Positions 44,696-53,790 of a DNA stretch of 64,000 nucleotides are shown piece by piece (within the stretch, counting starts at the first letter, position 1; each line of letters starts with the position of its first letter). The notes under the pieces were generated by a model. That model ran no database searches and was not told where the DNA came from. It saw nothing but the letters and a program-made list of their open reading frames with translations. The stretch lies in assembly GCF_964340835.1 (NCBI RefSeq), contig NZ_OZ204251.1; one strand, given 5' to 3'. Source of the stretch: Bombilactobacillus bombi. Its GTDB lineage: Bacteria > Bacillota > Bacilli > Lactobacillales > Lactobacillaceae. A program made the translations under genes and the position numbers.

Positions 44696-45055
44696 TTCAT
44701 TACTCCTACTTTTTGTTTTTTAGTACGATGTTATTTTTGTTATTCTTTCAAAGCGCACTAGGCCTCATAGGTTGATTATTATTATTGGAAATTTTTCCAC
44801 AAAAAATTCGTGGTTTAGGTATGGGTATTTAAACTTTTTTCTTATGGTTTTCAAACTTTTTAGTTGGAACATTTTTCACAATTTTAATGTCATTTGAGCA
44901 TGAGTTGGACATTTATGGTGTTTGTGTTTTTGAATGTTATTTCGTTTATTTTTGTATATTTCTTTGCTCCAGAAACTCGTAGAAAATCCTTAGAACAAAT
45001 CCAAAGGGAATTTCAGTCAGGCAAAATTCCTAAAAATAATGCAAAGATAATTTAA
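44696..45055 (+). pseudogene. Broken C-terminal copy of an iolT-like MFS transporter
   Basis: Frames in this stretch read TMLFLLFFQSALGLIG, stop, LLLLEIFPQKIRGLGMGI, stop, TFFLWFSNFLVGTFFTIL. After a frameshift they read SWTFMVFVFLNVISFIF, then APETRRKSLEQIQREFQSGK and a final stop at 45053-45055. This is colinear with the last ~125 residues of the intact IolT just downstream. It contains two stops and one frameshift and lacks the N-terminal 350 residues. Confidence 0.85.
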
Positions 45056-45154
45056 TTTTAAATAATAGATGAAGCACTTCTTGAAATTTTTACTGCTAAT
45101 GTTTAAAAGTGAAATTTTAAACTGACTATTAAATATATGGAGGAGAAAAATTAG

Positions 45155-46600
45155 ATGGTTGAAAATAGTAATATTGAAACAAGTGATAATCCACCCTTAG
45201 ATTTGTCAGATAAAGTTATTCATCGAAATTTACAAAAAACTGCTTTGATTTCATCCTTGGGTGGTTTGTTATTTGGGATTGATACTGGGATTATTAATGG
45301 TGCATTAATTTATATGTCCAGTCCTAGTGAATTAAATTTAACTCCAAATGATCAAGGTTTAGTAACTAGTGCAATTACTTTAGGAGCAGCATTTGGTGCA
45401 GTATTTGCTGGAAGAATATCTGATAAGATTGGTCGTAAACATTTATTAAGATATTTGTCAATTTGGTTTATTATTTTTACATTGTTGTGTTCCCTTGCAC
45501 CAAATGCACTTATTATGATAATTTCTAGAGCACTGTTGGGGTTAGCTGTTGGAGGAGTTTCAGTCATAGTACCAACTTATTTATCAGAATTTTCTACTCC
45601 CGAAATTAGAGGTCGATTCGTTGCACAAAATGAATTAATGATTGTTATAGGACAATTATTAGCATTTGTAGTCAATGCAATTTTGGGAAATATATTTACT
45701 GGTGTAAATAGCATTTGGCGATATATGTTAGGTTTTTGTGTAATTCCTGCAATTTTATTATTTATTGGGCTTTCTTTTATTTCAGAATCACCTCGCTGGT
45801 TAGTAATGAAAAATAGAAATAGTGAAGCTGAAAAGGTTCTTGCTAAAGTTAGACCTAATAAAAAAGTTGTTTTAGAGGAAATTAAGCAAATTCAAGTTGC
45901 TGTCAATCAAGAAAAAAATGGTAAACAAGCTACTTTTAAAGATTTAGCTACTCCTTGGATTAGACGAATTGTATTAATTGGAATTGGTCTTGCAATCATG
46001 CAACAAATAATTGGTATTAATGTCATGATGTATTATGGTACAAGTATTTTGACCCAATCGGGTTTTAAACATAATGCAGCACTTATTGCAAATATCTTTA
46101 ATGGAGTTATGTCAGTTTTAGGTACTTCTATTGGAATGATGATAATGAACAAAATTAATCGTCGTACGATGCTTTTAGGAGGAATTACTGGGACCACAAT
46201 TTCATTAATATTAATTGTGATATGTTCATCTGTTTTTCAGCATAGTGCATTACTACCATATCTTGTTTTATTATGTACAATGTCATTTTTGATTTTCTTT
46301 CAAGGATCACTTTCTCCAATTGTATGGATAATGCTATCAGAAATTTTTCCTCAAAATATTAGAGGCATGGGGATGGGAGTATCAACCTTTTTCTTATGGT
46401 TTTCAAACTTTTTAGTTGGTATGTTTTTCCCAATATTAGTAGCACATTTAGGTTTAAGTTTGACTTTCCTTGTTTTTGTAGGATTTAATATTATTTCCTT
46501 TATCTTCTCATATTTCTGTGTTCCTGAAACTCGTGGTAAATCTTTAGAGAAGATTCAAGCAGAATTTAAATCGGGAAAAATTTCCAAAGTTAGTGAATAA
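45155..46600 (+). CDS. iolT: Myo-inositol transporter, MFS sugar porter family
   Basis: 481 aa with 12 hydrophobic helices. Sugar-porter signatures: GGLLFGIDTGIINGAL (TM1), GRISDKIGRKHLLR (motif A), SESPRWLVMKNR at the end of TM6, and the C-terminal VPETRGKSLEKIQ. This is the IolT subgroup of proton symporters. Ribosome site ATGGAGGAG. It brings myo-inositol into the cell for the enzymes encoded around it. Confidence 0.92.
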   Translation: MVENSNIETSDNPPLDLSDKVIHRNLQKTALISSLGGLLFGIDTGIINGALIYMSSPSELNLTPNDQGLVTSAITLGAAFGAVFAGRISDKIGRKHLLRYLSIWFIIFTLLCSLAPNALIMIISRALLGLAVGGVSVIVPTYLSEFSTPEIRGRFVAQNELMIVIGQLLAFVVNAILGNIFTGVNSIWRYMLGFCVIPAILLFIGLSFISESPRWLVMKNRNSEAEKVLAKVRPNKKVVLEEIKQIQVAVNQEKNGKQATFKDLATPWIRRIVLIGIGLAIMQQIIGINVMMYYGTSILTQSGFKHNAALIANIFNGVMSVLGTSIGMMIMNKINRRTMLLGGITGTTISLILIVICSSVFQHSALLPYLVLLCTMSFLIFFQGSLSPIVWIMLSEIFPQNIRGMGMGVSTFFLWFSNFLVGMFFPILVAHLGLSLTFLVFVGFNIISFIFSYFCVPETRGKSLEKIQAEFKSGKISKVSE

Positions 46601-46629
46601 GTTAAATTAGTATAAAAGGAATGATCTAA

Positions 46630-47496
46630 ATGAAATTAGCTTATGATCCTTCAATGTTTCGTGATAATACTTCTTTTCACGATATGATTGAAAAAACAGC
46701 TCGTTTGGGCTATAAGTATATTGAATTATCACCACGCACAGATTTTATTTGGTTTTATCAATATCCTAAAGTTAATTCATCTATGATTAAAGATGTAAAA
46801 AAGTGGTTAAAAGATGCTGGAGTTGAGTTATCATCAGTTTTACCTGTTCAGCAATGGTCTTCTCCTGATGAACAAGAACGCCAAGATGCTGTGCGTAATA
46901 TGAAACGAACTATTGAAATTACATCAGAATTAGGCGTAGATACATTGAATACAGAATTTTCGGGTGATAAATATAATCCAATAGCTTCTGAAGGCCAATG
47001 GTATAAATCAATGGAAGAACTAGTTCCAGTATTTGAAAAATATCAAATTAAGTTGGAAATTCAGGCGCATCCCAATGATTTTGTTGAATCAAGTGTTGAA
47101 GCAGCCAAATTAATTCGGTCGCTAGACCTAGATTGGGTTAGCCAAGTTTGGTGTTCAGCTCATGCGTTCTACTCTGATAATGGCAAGGGTGACGTTCGTC
47201 AACAAATTTTGGATAGTAAAGATGTTTTAACACATATTTTAATTGCAGATACTATGAATTATGCTAGCAATTTTGGATTACGTTATATTATTAATCCGCC
47301 AGGAGCACCTGTAACTATTCATCAGCATTTAAATCCTGGTGAAGGAGAAGTTGACTTGGAAGCTATGTATAAGGTATTAAATGAGATTCAATTTGATGGA
47401 ATTGTTACTAATAACGTTTTTGCTTGGCCAGACAGAGTTGAGTGGTCTAATGAACAAACTCTACCGTCAATAAAAAAAGGGTTAAATATTGAGTAA
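46630..47496 (+). CDS. iolH: IolH-like TIM-barrel protein
   Basis: 288 aa. It begins MKLAYDPSMFRDN and has YIELSPRTDF, as in Bacillus IolH. Metal-binding contexts LEIQAHPND and a late GEGEVD are visible. The biochemical role of IolH is not settled; it belongs to the xylose-isomerase-like superfamily and travels with iol genes. Ribosome site AAAGGAATG. Follows iolT by 29 bp. Confidence 0.8.
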   Translation: MKLAYDPSMFRDNTSFHDMIEKTARLGYKYIELSPRTDFIWFYQYPKVNSSMIKDVKKWLKDAGVELSSVLPVQQWSSPDEQERQDAVRNMKRTIEITSELGVDTLNTEFSGDKYNPIASEGQWYKSMEELVPVFEKYQIKLEIQAHPNDFVESSVEAAKLIRSLDLDWVSQVWCSAHAFYSDNGKGDVRQQILDSKDVLTHILIADTMNYASNFGLRYIINPPGAPVTIHQHLNPGEGEVDLEAMYKVLNEIQFDGIVTNNVFAWPDRVEWSNEQTLPSIKKGLNIE

Positions 47497-47529
47497 TAAG
47501 AACTTAGCTAGTTTGAAAGGAAGATAAGA

Positions 47530-48384
47530 ATGTTTTCAATTGAAAGATTTTGTTTAAATAGAAAAGCCGCACCAGCCATTTCACTTGATAAAACTATTTC
47601 CTTAGTAGCAAGTTTAGGTATTAAGAATATTGAATTACGTAATGATTTATATGGAATCCCAGATAATAGTTCAATTTTAGATAAAATGTCTGAATTGGAT
47701 GTGAAAAGGGTATTAGAAGATAATGATGTTAGTGTAGAAACTATTAATGCAGTTGGTAATATGGATCGACGGGATATGATCGATGATAATTTAGCTAGTT
47801 TGACAGAAATGTTGGACATGACAAAAGATTTGCAACTTAAAAATATTATTTTTTGTCCTGTAAGATCTAAAGATGATGTACGAAGTGCTCGTCAAAGACA
47901 GGAAGATGCAATTGCCAATATTAAAGACTATTCACAATTGCTAAAAAAGTATAATGTTAACGGATTAATTGAACCATTAGGTTTTGAAGATAGTACTTTA
48001 AGATTTCCATGGGAAGGTCAATTTATTATTGATCAAGCTGGAGTTGATAATTTTAAATTAGTAGCGGATACCTTTCATTACTATTTAGCTAACGTCACTG
48101 ATGATGATTTTGATAATAAAGTTGATGTTGCTTATATTGGATTAGTTCATTTAAGTTCTGTTATGAATAATAAATCACGAAGATACTTGGATGATCAAGA
48201 TCGCTATATGCTGGATGAAGCAGATATTATGAATTCAATCCATATTGCTCATAACATAGAAAATGCTGGTTATCACGGATTATATGCTTTTGAGCCTTTT
48301 TCTGATGATTTAAAGCAATACGATGAACAGCGAGTAAAAGATGAGCTAGTAAAAAGTATTAAATTAGTACAAAAAGGTAAATAA
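47530..48384 (+). CDS. Sugar phosphate isomerase-like TIM barrel (possible IolI)
   Basis: 284 aa. It begins FSIERFCLNRKAAPAISL and continues IKNIELRNDLYG, the plan of IolI (2-keto-myo-inositol isomerase: N-terminal CFNEAT..., YIEIR). Later come LIEPLGFEDSTLRF, VADTFHYYLA, VHLSSV and LYAFEPFSDD with the metal-ligand Glu, Asp and His positions. An IolI role is likely, though similarity was only judged by eye. Confidence 0.75.
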   Translation: MFSIERFCLNRKAAPAISLDKTISLVASLGIKNIELRNDLYGIPDNSSILDKMSELDVKRVLEDNDVSVETINAVGNMDRRDMIDDNLASLTEMLDMTKDLQLKNIIFCPVRSKDDVRSARQRQEDAIANIKDYSQLLKKYNVNGLIEPLGFEDSTLRFPWEGQFIIDQAGVDNFKLVADTFHYYLANVTDDDFDNKVDVAYIGLVHLSSVMNNKSRRYLDDQDRYMLDEADIMNSIHIAHNIENAGYHGLYAFEPFSDDLKQYDEQRVKDELVKSIKLVQKGK

Positions 48385-48403
48385 TTTTTAAAGGAGATTA
48401 ATA

Positions 48404-49420
48404 ATGACAGTCAAAGATGAGAATATAACAGTTGCTATAATTGGTATGAATAGAATTGGTAAAGTACATTATCAAAATCTAATTAGTATGCCTCAGATTA
48501 CTATTAAATATATTTGTGACATTGTAGCTGATAGTAGTTGGAATGATGAATATCCTAATGTTGCTAATATTGTAACCGATTACCATGAAGCTTTAGCTGA
48601 TTCAGAAGTGCAAGCAGTCTTAATTTGTGTTCCAACTAACCTACATCCACAAGTTATTATTGACGCTGCCCAAGCTGGTAAAGATATTTTTTGTGAGAAA
48701 CCTGTTGGCTTTGATTATGATGAAATCTTAAAGGCATATCATGCTGTACAAACAGCTGGAGTAAAATTTGCAACTGGTTTTAATCGTCGTTTTGATAAAA
48801 ATTTCCGAAAAATTATTGAACGTCGTATCAATGGTGATTTAGGGCAAGAACAAATTTTAAAAATCACTTCACGTGATCCTGAACCGCCTTCAATGGATTA
48901 TGTCAAGCATTCTGGTGGTATTTTTATGGATATGACGATTCATGATTTTGATATGGCACGCTTTATTACTGGACAAGAAGTTGACTCAGTATATGTTGCT
49001 GGTGGAGTAATGGTAGATCCAAAAATTGGTGAAGCCGGAGATATAGATACTGCTTTAACAACATTAGTATTTAAGAATGGCATGTTGGGTTCAATTGATA
49101 ATAGTCGTAAAGCTGTTTATGGTTATGACCAAAGAATTGAGCTTTTTGGTTCACAAGGTATGGCACATACAGATAATGTTTTAGAGACATCAACATCTTA
49201 TTCTGGTTCTAAAACTATAGAAACTGATAAGCCAATGTTTTTCTTCTTGCAACGCTACCGTGATGCATATTATTCAGAATTAGAATCATTCTTTGATGCA
49301 GTTAGAGGTAAGCATGATATTGAATGCACTTTTGAAGATGGTATTAAAGCTATTAGATTAGCACAAGCAGCCAAAGAATCAGCTACCACTGGAGAAGCAG
49401 CAAAAGTAAAAGATATTTAA
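48404..49420 (+). CDS. iolG: Inositol 2-dehydrogenase
   Basis: 338 aa Gfo/Idh/MocA dehydrogenase. VAIIGMNRIGKVHYQNL is the dinucleotide motif, although the usual third Gly is replaced (GMNRIG). DIFCEKPVGFD has the catalytic Lys and GGIFMDMTIHDFDMARFITG the catalytic Asp-x-x-x-His helix. It oxidises myo-inositol to scyllo-inosose. It is the likeliest true IolG, lying 20 bp before iolE in the core operon. Ribosome site AAAGGAG. Confidence 0.9.
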   Translation: MTVKDENITVAIIGMNRIGKVHYQNLISMPQITIKYICDIVADSSWNDEYPNVANIVTDYHEALADSEVQAVLICVPTNLHPQVIIDAAQAGKDIFCEKPVGFDYDEILKAYHAVQTAGVKFATGFNRRFDKNFRKIIERRINGDLGQEQILKITSRDPEPPSMDYVKHSGGIFMDMTIHDFDMARFITGQEVDSVYVAGGVMVDPKIGEAGDIDTALTTLVFKNGMLGSIDNSRKAVYGYDQRIELFGSQGMAHTDNVLETSTSYSGSKTIETDKPMFFFLQRYRDAYYSELESFFDAVRGKHDIECTFEDGIKAIRLAQAAKESATTGEAAKVKDI

Positions 49421-49439
49421 TTAAAAAGGAGAATTTATT

Positions 49440-50342
49440 ATGACATATGATATAAATAAAGCAGTTAAATGGGGAATTGCTCCAATTGGTTGGCGTAATG
49501 ATGATATACCTTCAATTGGTAAAGATAATAATTTACAACAATTATTAAGTGATATCGTAGTTGCTGGTTTTCAAGGAACCGAAGTGGGGGGATTTTTCCC
49601 AGATTCTGATAAATTAAACTATGAATTAAAATTAAGACATTTGGAAATTGCAGGACAATGGTTTAGCAGTTTTATATTGCGTGATGGTATTGAGAAAGCC
49701 AGTGCTGCTTTTGAAAAGCATTGTCAATTCTTACAGGCGGTTCATGCTCATATAGCGGTGGTATCAGAACAAACTTATACAATTCAACAATCTGATACTA
49801 AGAATATTTTTACTGATAAAGCATATATGACAGATGATGAATGGGATAAATTATGTCAAGGATTAAATCATTACGGAGAAATTGCTGCTAAATATGATAT
49901 TAAAGTAGCCTATCATCATCATATGGGTACAGTAGTACAGACTAAAGAGGAAACAGATCGCTTGATGGCCAATACTGATCCTCAACTAGTAGGATTGTTA
50001 TATGATACAGGTCATATCGCAGTATCTGATGGAGATTATATGAGTTTATTAAACGATCACATTGATCGAGTGGTTCATGTTCATTTTAAGGATGTACGAA
50101 AGGATAAAGAAAAAGAAAATCGAGAAAAAGGTTTAACGTTCCAAAAATCATTTTTAAATGGAATGTTTACAGTGCCTGGAGATGGTGATTTAGATTTTAA
50201 ACCAGTATTTCAAACACTAATTGATCATCAATATAAGGGATGGATTATTGTGGAAGCTGAGCAAGATCCAGAAAAAGCCAATCCATTAGAATATGCATTA
50301 AAAGCTAAGCAATACATTAATGAAGAATTATTGAAACATTAA
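49440..50342 (+). CDS. iolE: Inosose dehydratase
   Basis: 300 aa. The N-terminus KWGIAPIGWRNDDIPSIG and LLSDIVVAGFQGTEVGGFFP are diagnostic of IolE, as are YHHHMGTVVQTKEE, YDTGHI and VHVHFKDVR with the metal ligands. It dehydrates scyllo-inosose to the diketone used by IolD. Last gene of the third unit; a hairpin follows. Confidence 0.95.
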   Translation: MTYDINKAVKWGIAPIGWRNDDIPSIGKDNNLQQLLSDIVVAGFQGTEVGGFFPDSDKLNYELKLRHLEIAGQWFSSFILRDGIEKASAAFEKHCQFLQAVHAHIAVVSEQTYTIQQSDTKNIFTDKAYMTDDEWDKLCQGLNHYGEIAAKYDIKVAYHHHMGTVVQTKEETDRLMANTDPQLVGLLYDTGHIAVSDGDYMSLLNDHIDRVVHVHFKDVRKDKEKENREKGLTFQKSFLNGMFTVPGDGDLDFKPVFQTLIDHQYKGWIIVEAEQDPEKANPLEYALKAKQYINEELLKH

Positions 50343-50391
50343 TAATGATCAATAATTTAACAAGTTAATAATAATGGCAGAGTTTTAGAAT

Positions 50392-50432
50392 AAAGTGACT
50401 TTATCTGGTTTTACTAGAGTAAGTCACTTTTG
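50392..50432 (+). terminator. Hairpin after iolE
   Basis: AAAGTGACTT at 50392-50401 pairs with AAGTCACTTT at 50421-50430. The T-tail is short, so termination may be partial, and the AEC transporter start lies 20 bp further on. Confidence 0.65.
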
Positions 50433-50450
50433 CAATTTGTGGGGGAATAC

Positions 50451-51413
50451 ATGAATAATGTCTTTTTAATTTCTGTAAATAGTGTGTTGATTATTTTTAC
50501 TATAATTATTGTTGGTTATATCTTGGAAAAAAGTAAAATTTTTAATTCAAGATTTTCACAGGATATTTCTAACCTAGTAGTAGATATTGCATTGCCATTT
50601 TCGATTTTTTTATCGACACAAAAATATATTACTAAAACAAACTTTTTATTATTACTTAAAGGCACAATCTTAATTATGATTGCTATTTTATTATGCTTTG
50701 TTATTTCTATAAGTATAAGTAAAATTTTTCATTTAAAAAAAAGCATACGTAGCCTTTTTATTAATGGATTTGTAAATTCTAACACCTTATTTGTAGGATT
50801 ACCTTTAAATTTAGCATTATTTGGCAGTAGCAGTTTACCTTATTTTCTTTGTTACTTTGTAGCTAATACAATTGCTACATGGGGAATTGGTATTAAGCTA
50901 ATCAACTATGATAATCCAGAAAAAATTGTCTCCACTAATAATAGTTGGAAAAAACTAATTAATATATTTACACCACCAATGTGGGGATTTATTATTGGAT
51001 TAATTATGTTTTTTGGGGATTTTCAGATAACGGGTTTTTTAAAAACAGCCTTTTCTTATTTAGCTAATTTAGTAACACCCTTATCTTTAATATTCTTAGG
51101 GTTGCAATTAGGACAAACTAAATTAAGCGCTTTGAAAATTTCTGGATTAGATCTTTTTACACAAATTGGAAAGTTTGTTATATCCCCTTTAGTTATGTAT
51201 ATTATTATTGTTATTGCCCAAAGATTACAGTTAGTTACTTTACAACCTATTTTTATTAAAACTTTAGTTGTTCAATCAGCCACACCAATGTTGACTTTAT
51301 TACCAGTTATGGCTTCTCAATCTCAATTAGATGTTGGATTCGCAACTAGAATTTTAACTGAAAGTCTATTGATTTTTCCGTTGGCAGTTATTGTAATTAT
51401 GTTAATACTATAG
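50451..51413 (+). CDS. AEC-family (auxin efflux carrier/malate permease-like) transporter
   Basis: 320 aa with about 10 hydrophobic helices. GYILEKSKIFNSRFSQDISNLVVDIALPFSIF and the matching second half with NSNTLFVGLPL are typical of the AEC/YfdV family, which moves organic anions. ATG at 50451 follows GGGGG; an upstream in-frame TTG lies within the hairpin. Position after the inositol operon suggests export or uptake of an acid end product or intermediate; the substrate is unknown. Confidence 0.85.
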   Translation: MNNVFLISVNSVLIIFTIIIVGYILEKSKIFNSRFSQDISNLVVDIALPFSIFLSTQKYITKTNFLLLLKGTILIMIAILLCFVISISISKIFHLKKSIRSLFINGFVNSNTLFVGLPLNLALFGSSSLPYFLCYFVANTIATWGIGIKLINYDNPEKIVSTNNSWKKLINIFTPPMWGFIIGLIMFFGDFQITGFLKTAFSYLANLVTPLSLIFLGLQLGQTKLSALKISGLDLFTQIGKFVISPLVMYIIIVIAQRLQLVTLQPIFIKTLVVQSATPMLTLLPVMASQSQLDVGFATRILTESLLIFPLAVIVIMLIL

Positions 51414-51715
51414 TAATCACAAAAATAAAATTTATGATTAAAAAAGAGTAATATGACAAAACTACTATCTTTAATAAAATACCAATATTCCACAGTTGTT
51501 TATTTAAGACTGTGGAATATTAATCTATTACTAAAATATTGATTGAGAACAAATGAAAAAACATTTTTACAAGTACATGTCAATGCAATTGATGGTATTG
51601 CTTTTGAATTAGAAATACTTATCTTTTTCATTTTTAATTGGTTAACTACCAGTAGAAAAGATTCACCTTAAATTTTTAAATATTATAAATGATTTATGGT
51701 TTGCTTGATATAATA
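51414..51715. other. Intergenic stretch
   Basis: About 300 bp. It holds a 13-bp perfect hairpin (51484-51496 with 51509-51521, AATATTCCACAGT arms) that can end transcription of the AEC gene, though no T-run follows. Nothing else was recognised. Confidence 0.55.
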
Positions 51716-51765
51716 AAATAGTGCTAGCAAAAGGTTAAAAAACTTCTAACTAAACACTATTTTTT
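51716..51765 (-). terminator. Terminator-like hairpin after acetyltransferase
   Basis: AAAATAGTG near 51716 pairs with CACTATTTT at 51755-51763, just beyond the stop codon of the minus-strand acetyltransferase. Confidence 0.5.
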
Positions 51766-51771
51766 AAACAA

Positions 51772-52341
51772 TTAATTACTTTTAGGCACATTTTCTCTAA
51801 TTATACGAGCAGGATTACCAGCAACAATGAGATTATCACCAAAAGATTTAGTAACAGTAGAATTAGCACCAACAATAACATTATTACCTAAAGTAACACC
51901 AGGTAAAACGACAGTATTGCCACCCAGCCAAACATTGTCGCCAATCGTTACAGGCTTACCTAATCCAGCAAATTGGGCACGCTCTTGGGGATCGAAAGGA
52001 TGATAAGCTGAATAAATCTGAACATGAGGTGCAAACATACAATGATCACCAATCGTTACAGGTGCAACATCTAAAATTACATTATCATAATTACACATAA
52101 AATAGTCACCAACGTGGATATTATACCCAAAGTCACAACGAAAATTAGGTTGAACCCAAGGACTTTTTCCTGCATAACCAAATAATTGTCTAATAACATG
52201 TTCTTTTTGCTCTTTATCGGTATCATCCAGTTCGTTTAATATTTTACATAATCTTCGTGCACGAGTTTCTTCTGCTGCTAATTCTGGATCCATTACATTA
52301 TATTGTTCCAAAGCTAAAAATTTTTCTTTTTCTGTTTTCAC
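51772..52341 (-). CDS. Maltose/galactoside O-acetyltransferase family protein
   Basis: 189 aa hexapeptide-repeat acetyltransferase (left-handed beta-helix). The N-terminal cap domain with a paired-helix region is followed by repeats such as IHVGDYFMCNYDNVILD, VTIGDHCMFAPHVQIYSAYHPFDP (active-site His), VTIGDNVWLGGNTVVLPGVTLG and VIVGANSTV. It acetylates sugars using acetyl-CoA, a detoxification-type reaction. GTG at 52341 is chosen since GGAG lies 7 bases upstream; a TTG at 52359 is the alternative. Confidence 0.88.
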   Translation of the reverse strand: MKTEKEKFLALEQYNVMDPELAAEETRARRLCKILNELDDTDKEQKEHVIRQLFGYAGKSPWVQPNFRCDFGYNIHVGDYFMCNYDNVILDVAPVTIGDHCMFAPHVQIYSAYHPFDPQERAQFAGLGKPVTIGDNVWLGGNTVVLPGVTLGNNVIVGANSTVTKSFGDNLIVAGNPARIIRENVPKSN

Positions 52342-52359
52342 TTTAAGTCTCCATACCAA

Positions 52360-52848
52360 TCATTGAATTTTTAATAACAAATTTTATTATAGAAATGATG
52401 CATATAGCCGTAAAGATAAAATTACATTATTTAACTTAATTGAAGAATTATTTTTTATAAAGTTATCAAATTCAACAAATCTTAGCAGTTCTATGACTAA
52501 CAAACTTAATATTGAGAGACGGTGTTATGTCAACAATAAAATGGAATAGTTTGTGAGTTATCGCTTTAATGAACCAAGAAATTGAGTATGTAAAATAAAA
52601 AACATCTTGTGGTAATAGTACTTTATTATTGGCACAATCTAGCATCAAATGGATGTTATAAAATTAGGCATTGGTATGAATTATAAGAAATTTCTTATCG
52701 GAAACCTTATTACTGAAATGATTCGTTGACTTATAGTTGATGGAATGTTATCACATTTATTGTTATAACTATCATGTAATGAGCTGCTTTGTATTTTTAG
52801 ATTAAATGGTTATTAAGATTAATCATATAATTGCAATATATAAAGATA
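52360..52848. other. Intergenic stretch without recognised features
   Basis: About 490 bp, AT-rich, stops in all frames. No gene, clear hairpin or repeat was recognised. Confidence 0.5.
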
Positions 52849-53682
52849 TTAATTTTTTATATTATTAGCTCTATATATACTAGGAGATACACCATAAATT
52901 TTTTTGAAATAATTATAAAAATTTCTATAATCTTGAAATCCAGATTCATAAGAAATTTCATTGATACTCTTGTTACTGCGTGTAAGTAAATTATAAGCAT
53001 TGTTTAAACGAACAGAATTTAAAAAATCTTTAAAATTATTTCCTAAGCTTTTTTTGATTAATCTAGAACAATATTCGCTGGTGTATCCAAAATGTTTTGA
53101 AATAGTACTCAATGATATATTTTCTTGAAAATGCTCTCCTACAAATCTTATAACTAAATTTGCAAATTCTGCGTCGTCGGTTTTAATATTTTTTAATTTA
53201 ACAGGTCGTGAAAAATTGGATACTAAGCATTTTATCAATAATAAAATTTGCGCTCTCAGATTAATTTTGTCAATAATAGTTAAATTACTGTTATCAACTA
53301 TTAAAGCTATTGTTTTCATGTAAAAAGTTATTTTATCACAATTATTTATTTTTGATTGGAAGATAAAATTTTTATTATATTGATTTTCAGTTAATGTACT
53401 TATCCAAGAGTAGGGTAATTGTATACATAGAATCCAATTATTTACTGGACTATTGGATGCATGAATTATATTAGAGTTAATAACAAAAGCATTGTTGGTA
53501 CAGAGTAAATATGGTTTAGCATTAATTATTAATTTTAAATTGCCAGATAAACAAAATAATATTTCAATGTGATTATGCCAGTGTTGAGGAATTGTTCGTT
53601 TAGAATCATTTGAATGAAATGTAAAAGCTTTAAATGGAAGACCTAAGTTAGAATAAATAATTTCATGTTGTAGTGGTTGCAT
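52849..53682 (-). CDS. AraC-family transcriptional regulator
   Basis: 277 aa. An N-terminal cupin with HWHNHIEILFCLSGNLKLII is followed by a C-terminal double HTH (SLSTISKHFGYTSEYCSRLIKK; SINEISYESGFQDYRNFYNYFKK). Ribosome site AAAAGGAAA. It is divergent from the PTS EIIC/GH3 pair with a 108-bp gap that contains two palindromes, so it probably controls that pair. Confidence 0.9.
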   Translation of the reverse strand: MQPLQHEIIYSNLGLPFKAFTFHSNDSKRTIPQHWHNHIEILFCLSGNLKLIINAKPYLLCTNNAFVINSNIIHASNSPVNNWILCIQLPYSWISTLTENQYNKNFIFQSKINNCDKITFYMKTIALIVDNSNLTIIDKINLRAQILLLIKCLVSNFSRPVKLKNIKTDDAEFANLVIRFVGEHFQENISLSTISKHFGYTSEYCSRLIKKSLGNNFKDFLNSVRLNNAYNLLTRSNKSINEISYESGFQDYRNFYNYFKKIYGVSPSIYRANNIKN

Positions 53683-53733
53683 TATATTTCCTTTTTATAT
53701 CAAATTATTACATGTTTTTGATAGCTTAATTGC

Positions 53734-53747
53734 ATTGTTATAACAAT
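53734..53747. promoter_or_regulatory. 14-bp perfect palindrome in AraC-PTS gap
   Basis: ATTGTTATAACAAT, a candidate operator that overlaps a possible -10 (TATAAC). It abuts the second inverted repeat at 53746. Confidence 0.5.
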
Positions 53748-53763
53748 TGTAACTGATTACAAT
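53746..53763. promoter_or_regulatory. 7-4-7 inverted repeat in AraC-PTS gap
   Basis: ATTGTAA-CTGA-TTACAAT, perfect arms. Its half-site ATTGT is shared with the palindrome at 53734, which suggests repeated binding by one regulator. Confidence 0.5.
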
Positions 53764-53790
53764 ACAATTAAAAAGGAGGAAAATATTAAT

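Noticed and set aside
52625..52645. TGGCAC sequence considered as a sigma-54 -24 element
   Set aside because: The -12 part lacks TTGC at the right distance and no gene follows it.
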